NCBI GenBank assembly: GCA_900472925.1
Contig: UCJU01000025.1
Location: 1 to 64,000, forward strand
DNA length: 64,000 nucleotides
Direction of reading: 5' to 3'
DNA from: Hyphomicrobiales bacterium
GTDB lineage: Bacteria; Pseudomonadota; Alphaproteobacteria; Rhizobiales; Rhizobiaceae
Shown piece by piece: positions 19,429 through 28,369 of the stretch. The translations under genes and the position numbers were made by a program. Within the stretch, counting starts at the first letter, position 1; each line of letters starts with the position of its first letter. Below the pieces are notes generated by a model. That model was not told the origin of the DNA. It worked only from the letters and a program-made list of their open reading frames with translations, and did not search any database.

Positions 19429-20352
19429 ATGATTTCTTTTATCCTGCGCCGTTTGGCGAGCGCCGTGCCGACATTGTTTATTGTCGTCACGATTTCTTTT
19501 TTTCTGATGCGATTTGCGCCCGGCGGCCCTTTCAATCTTGAGCGTCCGCTGCCTCCGCAGACCATGGAAAACCTGATGAGAACCTATCATCTGGATGAAC
19601 CATTGTGGCGTCAGTATCTGATCTACATGCAGAATGCCGTGACTGGCGATTTCGGCCCCAGCTACATCTACAAGGACAACACTGTTGCCCAATTGATCGC
19701 CAAGGGTCTGCCCTATTCGCTGGAGCTTGGTTTCTACGCCCTGCTGCTGGCGCTGATCGGCGGCGTTCTGGCGGGTACCTTCGCGGCCTTGCGGCAGAAC
19801 AGTTTTTTCGATTTCTCCCTGATGTCGTTTTCGACGGTTGGCGTGACCGTGCCCAACTTCGTCGTGGCACCCGTGCTGACGCTGGTCTTCGCCGTTCTGC
19901 TGGGTCTTCTGCCCGCCGGAAGCTGGGGCGATGGTTCGTTGCGCTATCTGCTGCTGCCAATGATTGCACTTGCGCTGCCGCAGCTTGCGGTTATTGCGCG
20001 CCTCACACGCGGCTCGATGATCGAGGCTTTGCGCATGGACCACATTCGCACGGCAAAAGCATATGGACTTCCCAGCCGCACCGTCGTCATCGTTCACGCC
20101 ATGCGCGCGGCGATGCTGCCTGTTGTGTCGTATCTGGCACCTTGCGCTGCAGCGTTGCTGACCGGTTCAGCCGTGATCGAAACGATCTTCACCATCCCCG
20201 GTGTCGGTCGATACTTCGTGCTGGGCGCTATCAATCGTGACTATACGCTTGTCATGGGAACCGTCGTTCTCATCGCGCTTTTCGTCATTGTTTTCAATCT
20301 TGTGGTCGATATTCTTTACGGCCTTCTTGATCCGAGGGTCAGACATGACTGA
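19429..20352 (+). CDS. oppB: Oligopeptide ABC permease OppB
   Basis: Inner-membrane permease of 307 residues. It opens with the OppB/DppB N-terminal helix (MISFILRRLASAVPTLFIVVTISFFLMRFAPGG) and carries the EAA-type loop RTAKAYGLPSRTVVIVHAMRAAMLPVVSYLAP. The ATG at 19429 follows CCGGAG. The 148-bp gap after oppA has no clear terminator, and the gene overlaps oppC by 8 bp. Confidence 0.9.
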   Translation: MISFILRRLASAVPTLFIVVTISFFLMRFAPGGPFNLERPLPPQTMENLMRTYHLDEPLWRQYLIYMQNAVTGDFGPSYIYKDNTVAQLIAKGLPYSLELGFYALLLALIGGVLAGTFAALRQNSFFDFSLMSFSTVGVTVPNFVVAPVLTLVFAVLLGLLPAGSWGDGSLRYLLLPMIALALPQLAVIARLTRGSMIEALRMDHIRTAKAYGLPSRTVVIVHAMRAAMLPVVSYLAPCAAALLTGSAVIETIFTIPGVGRYFVLGAINRDYTLVMGTVVLIALFVIVFNLVVDILYGLLDPRVRHD

Positions 20353-21475
20353 TATCCCCGGCACTGTAGCCGTTTCTCCTTCTCTGAAAAGCCGAAGCCT
20401 ATTCCAGCTCGCGACCATGCGTTTCAGACGAAACACAGCAGCTATGGCCGGCTCGGTCATGCTGGTGCTGATCACGCTATTTTCGTTTCTGGGTCCACAT
20501 TTCCTGACGCATACCTACGATCAGGTCTTTTCGTCCTACGTCTCTGTCCCGCCAAGCCTTGAGGCACGTCCTGATGTCACCAATCTTCAGGGTGTCATGG
20601 AGGGTATCGCAGGTCGGGCGCGTGTGGACCTGAAAGAGTTTGCCGTAGAAGGTCATACCTTCACCGCGACAGTGACGTCGGCAACGACGGTCGATCCGCG
20701 CACCACGCGCTATTTCGACCGTGCCAATGAGTTTGAGAACACCAAGGTCGTCGCCACCGAAGACGATGGCCGCACCCTGAAAATTACAGGCGATGTGAAC
20801 CGCGAATATTTCTTCTTCGGAACAGACAGCAACGGTCGCGATCTTCTCGTCCGCATCATGCTGGGCGGTCAGATATCGATTGCCGTTGGCGTGCTGGCCA
20901 GCCTCGTATCACTGGGCATCGGCGTCGTTTACGGTGCGACCGCCGGTTATATTGGCGGCCGTGTCGATAATGCGATGATGCGTTTCGTGGAAATCCTCTA
21001 CTCGCTTCCTTTCGTGTTTCTCGTTGTCGTGCTCGTCGTTTTCTTTGGTCGAAGTTTCATTCTGATCTTCCTCGTGATCGGGGCGGTGGAATGGCTCGAC
21101 ATGGCGCGTATCGTGCGCGGACAGACGCTGGCGCTGAAGCGGCGTGAATTTGTGGGCGCCGCACAGGCACTGGGCTTGACAGATTGGCAGATCATCCGCC
21201 GTCACATCATTCCCAACACCATCGGCCCTGTCGTTGTGTTCGTGACTGTCGTGGTGCCGAAGGTCATTCTTCTGGAAAGCTTCCTCTCATTCCTGGGTCT
21301 GGGTGTCCAAGCGCCATTGACCAGCTGGGGCGCGCTGATTTCCGAAGGTGCCAGCAATATGCAGTCGGCGCCGTGGCTGCTGATATTCCCGGCGACCTTC
21401 TTCGTACTGACGCTGTTTTCCTTGAACTTTGTGGGTGACGGGTTGCGTGACGCGCTCGATCCCAAGGATCGCTGA
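20345..21475 (+). CDS. oppC: Oligopeptide ABC permease OppC with large periplasmic insert
   Basis: Permease of 376 residues, about 75 longer than enteric OppC. After the first helix (MAGSVMLVLITLFSFLGPHFL) a stretch of about 130 residues with little hydrophobicity precedes the canonical FGTDSNGRDLLVRIMLGGQISIAVG. The coupling loop is VGAAQALGLTDWQIIRRHIIPN. The extra segment should lie in the periplasm and may contact OppA. It overlaps oppB by 8 bp and is followed after 1 bp by the ATPase gene. Confidence 0.88.
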   Translation: MTDIPGTVAVSPSLKSRSLFQLATMRFRRNTAAMAGSVMLVLITLFSFLGPHFLTHTYDQVFSSYVSVPPSLEARPDVTNLQGVMEGIAGRARVDLKEFAVEGHTFTATVTSATTVDPRTTRYFDRANEFENTKVVATEDDGRTLKITGDVNREYFFFGTDSNGRDLLVRIMLGGQISIAVGVLASLVSLGIGVVYGATAGYIGGRVDNAMMRFVEILYSLPFVFLVVVLVVFFGRSFILIFLVIGAVEWLDMARIVRGQTLALKRREFVGAAQALGLTDWQIIRRHIIPNTIGPVVVFVTVVVPKVILLESFLSFLGLGVQAPLTSWGALISEGASNMQSAPWLLIFPATFFVLTLFSLNFVGDGLRDALDPKDR

Positions 21476-21476
21476 T

Positions 21477-23087
21477 ATGAATACGACATCTGACACCATA
21501 CTTAATGTGCGCGGTCTCAAGGTGAATTTCACCACACCCGACGGGACGGTAAGCGCTGTCAAAGGCATCGACCTCGATGTGAAGCAGGGTGAGACCCTGG
21601 CCGTCGTCGGCGAGTCCGGTTCGGGCAAGAGCCAGACCATGATGGGTATCATTGGCCTGCTTGCCGGCAACGGACAGGTCGAGGGTTCTGCAAAATACCG
21701 GGGCCGGGAGCTGATCGGCCTGCCGGTCAACGAACTGAACGATATCCGCGGTGCAAAGATCACCATGATCTTTCAGGAGCCGATGACGTCGCTCGACCCA
21801 CTCTACACGATCGGCAAGCAGATTGCTGAACCCATTTTGTATCACCGGGGCGGTAGCCGTAGCGAAGCGCGGGCCCGCGTCCTTGAATTGCTACAACTGG
21901 TTGGCATTCCGGACCCGAAACGACGCATCGACAGCTATCCGCATGAGCTGTCGGGTGGTCAGCGCCAGCGTGTGATGATTGCCATGGCGCTTGCCAACGA
22001 GCCGGATTTGCTGATTGCTGACGAGCCAACAACGGCGCTCGACGTGACAATTCAGGCACAGATTCTCGACCTTCTGAAGTCCTTGCAGAAGCGCTTCGGT
22101 ATGGCTGTCGTCCTCATCACCCATGATTTGGGTGTTGTCCGGCATTTTGCCGATCGCGTTGCCGTCATGCGCCGTGGAGAGATCGTTGAGGCAGGAACGA
22201 CGGAAGACATTTTCGAGCGACCGCAGGCGGACTATACCAAGATGCTGCTGGATGCCGAACCGAGTGGCCACAAGCCGCAGGTCGGACCGGAAGCGCCGGT
22301 TATTCTGTCTGGCCAGAACGTAACTGTGGATTACGAGATACCTGGCGGCCTCTTCACCAAGGCGAGCGCCTTCCGGGCAGTTGATGGCGTCACTGTCAGT
22401 CTGCGACAAGGCCAGACCATCGGCATTGTCGGAGAGTCCGGCTCCGGCAAATCCACACTTGGACGGGCGCTGCTAAGGCTGACGCCGTCCACTGGTCGGC
22501 TGTTTTTCGGTAAAAAGGACATTTCCAGTCTGGACAGAAAAGCCATGCGGCCCATGCGTCGCCAGCTCCAGCTGGTGTTCCAGGACCCCTATGGGTCGCT
22601 GTCTCCACGCCAGACAGTGGGAGAGATCATTACCGAAGGGCTTTACGTGCACGCGCCGGAACTCAGCCGGGCGGAACGGGATAAACGCGCTATCGAAGCA
22701 CTGACGGAAGTCGGGCTCGATCCTGCTGCACGCAATCGCTATCCGCATGAGTTTTCCGGCGGCCAGCGCCAGCGTATCGCCATCGCGCGCGCGATTATCC
22801 TCAAGCCTGATGTGGTCATTCTGGATGAGCCAACGTCGGCGCTTGACCGGTCCGTGCAGGGGCAAGTCATCGATCTGTTGCGCGATCTGCAGAAAGCGCA
22901 TTCTCTATCCTACATCTTCATCAGTCACGACCTTTCCGTCATCAAGGCAATCTCGGATTATGTCATCGTGATGAAGGATGGAAAGATCGTGGAGGAGGGT
23001 GCGACCGATGCGATCTTCAATAACCCGACAGCCGACTACACAAGGACGCTCATAAAGTCCGCATTCACCGCAGAAGTCGCTGCCTGA
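21477..23087 (+). CDS. Fused double ATPase of oligopeptide transporter (OppD-OppF)
   Basis: One 536-residue chain holds two complete ABC ATPases. The first has Walker [10 protein letters not shown], signature [15 protein letters not shown] and Walker [13 protein letters not shown]. The second has [24 protein letters not shown] and [12 protein letters not shown]. Both halves continue past the H-loop with the OppD/F-type tail ([22 protein letters not shown]), though the iron-sulfur cysteine motif seen in some OppD proteins is absent. The order D-like then F-like matches YejF-type fusions. It closes the operon. Confidence 0.9.
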   Translation: MNTTSDTILNVRGLKVNFTTPDGTVSAVKGIDLDVKQGETLAVVGESGSGKSQTMMGIIGLLAGNGQVEGSAKYRGRELIGLPVNELNDIRGAKITMIFQEPMTSLDPLYTIGKQIAEPILYHRGGSRSEARARVLELLQLVGIPDPKRRIDSYPHELSGGQRQRVMIAMALANEPDLLIADEPTTALDVTIQAQILDLLKSLQKRFGMAVVLITHDLGVVRHFADRVAVMRRGEIVEAGTTEDIFERPQADYTKMLLDAEPSGHKPQVGPEAPVILSGQNVTVDYEIPGGLFTKASAFRAVDGVTVSLRQGQTIGIVGESGSGKSTLGRALLRLTPSTGRLFFGKKDISSLDRKAMRPMRRQLQLVFQDPYGSLSPRQTVGEIITEGLYVHAPELSRAERDKRAIEALTEVGLDPAARNRYPHEFSGGQRQRIAIARAIILKPDVVILDEPTSALDRSVQGQVIDLLRDLQKAHSLSYIFISHDLSVIKAISDYVIVMKDGKIVEEGATDAIFNNPTADYTRTLIKSAFTAEVAA

Positions 23088-23209
23088 TGGATCGCCCGGC
23101 CGCAAGGTCGGGCGTGTTCATTTGCGATACAAAGGAACAAGCAACTCACATCTGCGTTATGACCTCGTGAAAATTAATGTGTGCCAACGCAAGGCACCCG
23201 GGAGGAAAT

Positions 23210-23548
23210 ATGTTCAAGGTGATCCAGATTGCCGGAATGGCCATCACTATGGCGGTTTCAAGTGTCGTTCTAACGGCACCAGCCCACGCGCAAGACATGG
23301 AGCTTCGAATTGGCCGTGACGGTGTGCGCCCAGTCATTCGCGACCGCGACGCAGACATGGATCGTCGCGGACCACCACGTGGACGCGGATGTGGCGAACG
23401 CGAAGCCCGCGCAGCAGCTCGTGCGTCAGGTCTGCGAGACCCCGAAATCATCCGGGTAACTCCCCGCCGCGTTGTCGTTGAAGGATTTACGCGCCGTGGC
23501 CAGGACACAATTACTTTTGCGAACGAGCGCGGTTGCCCGGAAATCTAA
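23210..23548 (+). CDS. Small secreted hypothetical protein
   Basis: A 112-residue protein starting at an ATG directly behind GGAGGAAAT. Residues 1-27 are a classical signal peptide ending in APAHA. The mature part is rich in Arg and Asp (RDRDADMDRRGPPRGRGCGEREARAAARASG) and ends in a compact stretch with RVTPRRVVVEGFTRRGQDTITFANERGC; two cysteines could form a disulfide. Short periplasmic proteins of this build are common in Rhizobiales, function unknown. It has its own terminator. Confidence 0.8.
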   Translation: MFKVIQIAGMAITMAVSSVVLTAPAHAQDMELRIGRDGVRPVIRDRDADMDRRGPPRGRGCGEREARAAARASGLRDPEIIRVTPRRVVVEGFTRRGQDTITFANERGCPEI

Positions 23549-23592
23549 CAGCACGTCTTAGCCGTGCAGACTTGAAAAAGCATTCAGTCGTT

Positions 23593-23615
23593 GAAACCCG
23601 CCTTGCGCGGGTTTC
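23593..23615 (+). terminator. Terminator after the small secreted protein
   Basis: Perfect 9-bp stem GAAACCCGC / GCGGGTTTC with a five-base loop, then a T-rich stretch (TCTGCTTTTT). Confidence 0.8.
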
Positions 23616-23717
23616 TCTGCTTTTTGGGCCATCCACTACAATTTGGATTAGTAATTTCTAAATTTAGCTGTACTAATAGACATAGTCGGTTGCTTCATTG
23701 TTGGGGGTGTTGGCCCA

Positions 23718-26051
23718 GTGTTCGCTGTACTAGAATGTGTTGCTTTGCAACATGATCGACGGATCGTCGTGCTTGCTGGCGTAATTGCGCTTCTTGGAAT
23801 GCTTTCCTTCTATCATCTGTTGCTCCGTGCAGAAGAAAGTCCGGTCAGGCGCAGACCCTATTGGGTTCTGGTTGCTGCGTTGGCATCTGGCCTCAGTGTA
23901 TGGGCAACGCATTTCATCGCCATGTTGGCCTATCAGGGTAGCGTGCCGATCGGGTTTGATTTCCCGTTAACTGCTCTCTCGGCAGTTGCCGCCGTGTTCG
24001 GTTTCTGGCTCAGCATGCCATATTTGTGGCGTGGCGTCAGCGGTGCGCTGCTATCTGGCGGCGTCATAACGGTGACCGTTGCCGCGATGCATTTTCTGGG
24101 TATGGCCGGAATGCTGGTGGCTGCTCACATCGAATATCGCCTGCCACCAATCATCGTCGGCACGATCATTGCCGGTGCGCTGTTCACGCTATCCTTCATT
24201 CTTTTTCAGTATCTGCGGAGCTGGAAACGCGTCGTAGCGTCTGCCGCGGCTTCCATCTTCGGCGTGCTGATCCTTCATTTCACGGCAATGTCGTCTACGA
24301 TCCTCATCCCTGATCCCAGCATGCCGGGTCCGCAAATGGAGGGTTTGGACCGGGTGGTGATGATGGGTGCCATCAGCGGCGTCACCTTTCTTCTCCTTGC
24401 TGCCACCGGCGTTGCCGCACTGATCGATCGTCATCTGGTCGACCTGAAGGGGCTGGTCGGCGCTACGCTCGATGGTATGGCGGTGGTGCGCGACGGTCGG
24501 ATCGTCGAGGTCAACAGCCGGTTTGCGAAATTGTTCGACTCAAGTGAAGCATCCCTCATTGGTGAAAATGCCGAGGAATTGATGCATCCCGATGATGGTA
24601 TCCCCGCGCATTTGCAGCGCAACGGGGCTGTAGAAGCGGTTCCGAACCGTGGCGATCGGTCTCGCACCTTCGAGCTCGCTGTCACGACCATCGAATATCG
24701 CGGTCGTCCCTGCGAGGTCATGGCGGTCCGTGACCTGACAGAAAAGCGCCGGGCGCAGCGCGAGATCGAATATCTGGCGCGCCATGATGTTCTCACAGGT
24801 CTCTCCAACCGCACGCTCTTTCAGGAGCGGCTTAGAAATCACATCTGTGTCGCTCAGGAGGACGACGAGTTTGCGCTTCTGGCATTGGACCTCGACAGGT
24901 TCAAAGCGGTGAATGATCTCTTCGGTCATGCGGAAGGAGATCGCGTTCTCAAGGATGTGGCACGGATATTGATACAATGCGCCAGGCCGGGTGACCTCGT
25001 GGCCAGATTGGGTGGAGACGAGTTCCTCATCCTGACTGCCTTTAGCACCACGAGTGAAGATGCCCGTGATCTTGGTGAGCATATCCTGTCGACATTCAGA
25101 CGGGAGATGGATTGCATCAGCGATCCCACAGCCGTTGGCGTCACCATCGGCATCGCGACTTTCCCCGCCAATGGAAATGACAGCGAGACTTTGATGCACG
25201 CAGCGGATATGGCGCTTTACCGTGCGAAGATGAATGGCCGAGGCGTCGTTGCCTTCTACGACCCCGCGATGGATGAGGAAACTAAAGAGCGGCGTCGGCT
25301 GGAGTCCGATCTTCGCCAAGCCATCAGCCGCAACGAGCTGGAGCTGCTTTATCAGCCCGTCCATTCCGTTGAAAACGGCGAAGTCGCCAGTTACGAAGCG
25401 CTGGTGCGCTGGCAGCATCCGACACGCGGCACGGTGCCGCCAGACGTTTTCATTCCGATTGCAGAGGAAAGCGGCATCATCATTTCGCTCGGCGAATGGA
25501 TTTTGCAGGAAGCATGCTCCGCCGCCATGCGCTGGGAACCGCATATCAAAGTGGCGGTCAATGTTTCTCCCGTTCAATTCTCTCTCGCAAATCTCGCCTA
25601 TACCATCTGCTCTACACTTGAAAAAACGGGGCTGTCCCCATCGCGTCTCGAGCTGGAGATGACGGAGGCGGCACTTTTGAAGGATCGCGGTATCACGCTG
25701 TCCACCATGCGGCAGCTGAAGGGGCTCGGCGTGACCATCGTTATGGACGACTTTGGAACTGGATATTCCTCGCTCAGCAATCTGCGGAGCTTCCCCTTCG
25801 ACAAGATCAAGATCGATCGCAGCTTTATCGCTGCCATGAAGCAAGACGAAAACGCCCACTCTATCGTGCGCGCCATCATCGGGCTTGGTCGCAGTCTGGA
25901 TTTACCTGTCACCGCCGAAGGGATCGAAACGGACAGCCAGTACCGAATGGTGGTCGATGAGGGCTGCACACAGGCGCAGGGCTACCTGTTTGGCAGACCT
26001 TCGAAAGCGCCATTCCGGCAAAAAAAGCCTCATAAAGCCTTGGCCGATTAG
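23718..26051 (+). CDS. MHYT-PAS-GGDEF-EAL cyclic-di-GMP protein
   Basis: A 777-residue membrane protein of cyclic-di-GMP metabolism. Residues 1-225 form an MHYT sensor, seven helices with His-x-x-x-Met motifs (THFIAML, MHFLGM, LHFTAM) thought to bind metal and sense O2, CO or NO. A PAS domain follows (about 240-350), then GGDEF with an intact GGDEF at 432-436 and a product-inhibition site RPGD five residues before it, and EAL with the motif at 560-562 and DDFGTGYSSL. Both cyclase and phosphodiesterase look catalytically complete. The start is GTG at 23718; no ATG is available before the first helix. Confidence 0.9.
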   Translation: MFAVLECVALQHDRRIVVLAGVIALLGMLSFYHLLLRAEESPVRRRPYWVLVAALASGLSVWATHFIAMLAYQGSVPIGFDFPLTALSAVAAVFGFWLSMPYLWRGVSGALLSGGVITVTVAAMHFLGMAGMLVAAHIEYRLPPIIVGTIIAGALFTLSFILFQYLRSWKRVVASAAASIFGVLILHFTAMSSTILIPDPSMPGPQMEGLDRVVMMGAISGVTFLLLAATGVAALIDRHLVDLKGLVGATLDGMAVVRDGRIVEVNSRFAKLFDSSEASLIGENAEELMHPDDGIPAHLQRNGAVEAVPNRGDRSRTFELAVTTIEYRGRPCEVMAVRDLTEKRRAQREIEYLARHDVLTGLSNRTLFQERLRNHICVAQEDDEFALLALDLDRFKAVNDLFGHAEGDRVLKDVARILIQCARPGDLVARLGGDEFLILTAFSTTSEDARDLGEHILSTFRREMDCISDPTAVGVTIGIATFPANGNDSETLMHAADMALYRAKMNGRGVVAFYDPAMDEETKERRRLESDLRQAISRNELELLYQPVHSVENGEVASYEALVRWQHPTRGTVPPDVFIPIAEESGIIISLGEWILQEACSAAMRWEPHIKVAVNVSPVQFSLANLAYTICSTLEKTGLSPSRLELEMTEAALLKDRGITLSTMRQLKGLGVTIVMDDFGTGYSSLSNLRSFPFDKIKIDRSFIAAMKQDENAHSIVRAIIGLGRSLDLPVTAEGIETDSQYRMVVDEGCTQAQGYLFGRPSKAPFRQKKPHKALAD

Positions 26052-26189
26052 CGGGAGAATCACTTGGGATGTGGAAGTTCAATTGACGATGAAATGACCA
26101 CCAAATTGGCCTTGAGAGCCAGCTCTGGATGATCTCACATCGTGCTTGACGTCTTTCCTTTCCGTACATAAGAAGATTTATCGCATGAC

Positions 26190-26199
26190 GTAACGTTAC
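26190..26199. promoter_or_regulatory. Palindrome upstream of the export lipoprotein gene
   Basis: A perfect 10-bp palindrome GTAACGTTAC stands about 130 bp before the wza-like gene, in a 277-bp gap that otherwise holds nothing I recognise. It could be an operator; no regulator can be named. Confidence 0.25.
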
Positions 26200-26328
26200 T
26201 GGTTGCCAAACGGCCACAGACGCCGCGCTAACGCTCGTGTCTTTTTCAATTTTCAGCTTCAAAGTTATTGCGAGTTAACGTCTTGATGCTATTCCTGCGT
26301 GTAGGTGATTCTATTGCGGGGAAATGGA

Positions 26329-27465
26329 ATGAAGAAGGTTGTCTCGGTACTTCTTTTGGCTTTGTTGAGCGGTTGTGCAAAGCCCTCGGATGGTCCGACT
26401 GCCGGAAATATCCGTTCAGCAACGCTTCCCAATACCAATGAAAAAATTCGTGTCATCGAGCTGGCAAACGCGCCCGCTACGCCAATGTCTCCATCATTGA
26501 TGGAAAGTTCGACCGGTCCCGGTCTGACTGCTTTGCGCAATACTGGTTACAACTCTCAACGTCTGCGCCGTGGTGATGTTATCGACATCACTGTACTTGA
26601 TACCGGCGAGGATGGACTTTTCTCCTCTACGCAGAGCAAGACCCTTAATCTCGGTCGCTTCACCGTCGATCAGAGCGGGAGCGTCAATCTTCCCTTCATC
26701 GGTAAGAAACGCGTGATTGATTCGACACCGGAGGGCCTCCAGTCGCAGGTCGTGACCGGGCTGAAGGGTTCTGCGGTCAATCCTCAGGCTGTCGTCACAG
26801 TGGTCGATAAGCCGACGAGTGCCGTCATGCTCAGTGGTGCGGTCAAGACACCCGGCAAGCTGGCCCTTACTGCCCGGCAGGAGCGGGTGTTGGATGCGAT
26901 CAACCAATCTGGTGGCCCGACGGTAGCGCCGGGTGCTGCTCAAGTGACGGTTGTCCGCGGCACGCAGCGTGCCAGCGCCTCGTTGGACCGCATCATGCGG
27001 GAAGATCGCCAGAACATTCGTCTGTCGCCAGACGACCAGATCATGGTCGATGGCGATGCATCGAGCTTCACCTCCCTTGGCGCCTTCAAGAGCGCCGGCG
27101 AATTCCAGTTCGAAACCGGCAAGTTGACGCTGGCACAGGCCGTTGGCCGCTCCGGTGGCCTCCTGGATGACCGCGCTGACGCTCGCAATGTCTACGTTTT
27201 CCGCAACGAGATTGTTAATGTGCCGACGAAGGCACCATCAGGTTCCAAGGATCCTGTGGCTTTTACACCGACCATGAAGCCGGTGATTTACCACGTGAAT
27301 ATGCGCGATGCGTCCAGCATTGCCTTGATGCAGCTCTTCCAGATGCAGAAGGGTGACGTTCTCTATGCCAGCAACGCACCGCTTGTGGATTCGGCCAAGC
27401 TGTTGACAGTCTTCCAGAAGAGTGTGCCGACAGCCGCAGCTCCCCAGCCCGGCGGTTCCAACTGA
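26329..27465 (+). CDS. Wza-like polysaccharide export lipoprotein
   Basis: Outer-membrane auxiliary family protein of 378 residues. The lipobox LLSGC gives a lipidated Cys near residue 16. The Poly_export domain starts at LRRGDVIDITVLDTGEDG and contains VDQSGSVNLPFIGKKRV, followed by SLBB-type repeats (SAVMLSGAVKTPGKLALTARQERVLDAI; FKSAGEFQFETGKLTLAQAVGRSGGL). Such proteins form the outer-membrane exit channel for capsule or exopolysaccharide. No glycosyltransferase or Wzc partner is nearby, so this is an orphan copy. The ATG at 26329 is chosen because it begins the signal sequence. Confidence 0.88.
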   Translation: MKKVVSVLLLALLSGCAKPSDGPTAGNIRSATLPNTNEKIRVIELANAPATPMSPSLMESSTGPGLTALRNTGYNSQRLRRGDVIDITVLDTGEDGLFSSTQSKTLNLGRFTVDQSGSVNLPFIGKKRVIDSTPEGLQSQVVTGLKGSAVNPQAVVTVVDKPTSAVMLSGAVKTPGKLALTARQERVLDAINQSGGPTVAPGAAQVTVVRGTQRASASLDRIMREDRQNIRLSPDDQIMVDGDASSFTSLGAFKSAGEFQFETGKLTLAQAVGRSGGLLDDRADARNVYVFRNEIVNVPTKAPSGSKDPVAFTPTMKPVIYHVNMRDASSIALMQLFQMQKGDVLYASNAPLVDSAKLLTVFQKSVPTAAAPQPGGSN

Positions 27466-27508
27466 TAGCTGACTAGAGAGGGCGGCGTACACATAACGCC
27501 GCTCCAGC

Positions 27509-28369
27509 CTAGAGAAGAAGAGCAGCGTCCTCGGCTGTTCGAGGGCGCTTCGACGCGTCCTGGTCTGTGCAAAGCCGCGCAAATCTCAATAGTTTTTCAT
27601 TTCCGTCAGAATTCGTTCCATTCAGTAGCCGCTGGGTGAGCATGCCAACGGAGTAAATGTCATGCAGCGGATGCGCCGCAGCCGAGCCAGCCATCTGCTC
27701 CGGTGCGGAAAATTCTGGTGAACCTGCATGGTCGATCCCGTGTATATGGAAGTATTCGCCGGTTTTTAGAGTGATCCCGAAGTCCGCAAGCTGTGCTTTT
27801 GCCAGATCGCCATCCGGAACCAGAATGTTTGCAGGCGTAATGTCGCCATGCACATAATCCGCAGCGTGAAGAGCAGCGATGGCCCGAAGTAGCCGGCGCA
27901 ACGTCGTGGTCATCTCATCCAGCGTCAATTTTTTATTCTTCACCAAAGATGCCAGAGACATAGGCGTCCAAGGTTGCAACAGGCCGGGCCGTCCATCTGG
28001 CAAGCGCAGAAGGGCAGACACTTCGTGAACGCAGGGATGGCGCATGGAAAGGCCTATTTCGGCTTCGCGTCGCAGGTTCTGAACAAGAAATGCGTTGTCG
28101 CGTGCCTTCTCCGGCAAGGTCTTGATGGCGAATGGGGTGCGCAGGTCGCGGTGCGTCACCTGCAAAATCTGCGTGTTTTCTGTCTCATAGGCGACAGCTT
28201 CGAGCGTGAAACTGTTCTCGATAAATGAAGGGACTTGCTGAGACAATGCTGACGCCTTGCGATCAAGCGCGTCACGAATACGGTCTATAATGTCGTCAGG
28301 TCTGTCCGACTGTCGTATCGCAGCCCACAGATCGGCGAAATGCGTGGCAACATCGTCAGCGTTGCTCAA
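27509..28369 (-). CDS. ppkA: T6SS Ser/Thr kinase PpkA
   Basis: Protein kinase of 286 residues, the last gene of the tss operon. The kinase fold shows the ATP lysine in FAIKTL, the catalytic loop VHGDITPANILV (HGD in place of HRD, as in many bacterial kinases) and the ADFG magnesium loop. No transmembrane helix or sensor domain follows, unlike the long PpkA of Pseudomonas. In A. tumefaciens the homologue phosphorylates TssL at Thr14, which recruits Fha and activates secretion. It overlaps pppA by 14 bp. Confidence 0.9.
   Translation of the reverse strand: MSNADDVATHFADLWAAIRQSDRPDDIIDRIRDALDRKASALSQQVPSFIENSFTLEAVAYETENTQILQVTHRDLRTPFAIKTLPEKARDNAFLVQNLRREAEIGLSMRHPCVHEVSALLRLPDGRPGLLQPWTPMSLASLVKNKKLTLDEMTTTLRRLLRAIAALHAADYVHGDITPANILVPDGDLAKAQLADFGITLKTGEYFHIHGIDHAGSPEFSAPEQMAGSAAAHPLHDIYSVGMLTQRLLNGTNSDGNEKLLRFARLCTDQDASKRPRTAEDAALLL

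Noticed and set aside
24540-25859. 439-codon minus-strand frame inside the GGDEF-EAL gene
   Set aside because: Shadow frame; the plus strand encodes complete catalytic motifs.
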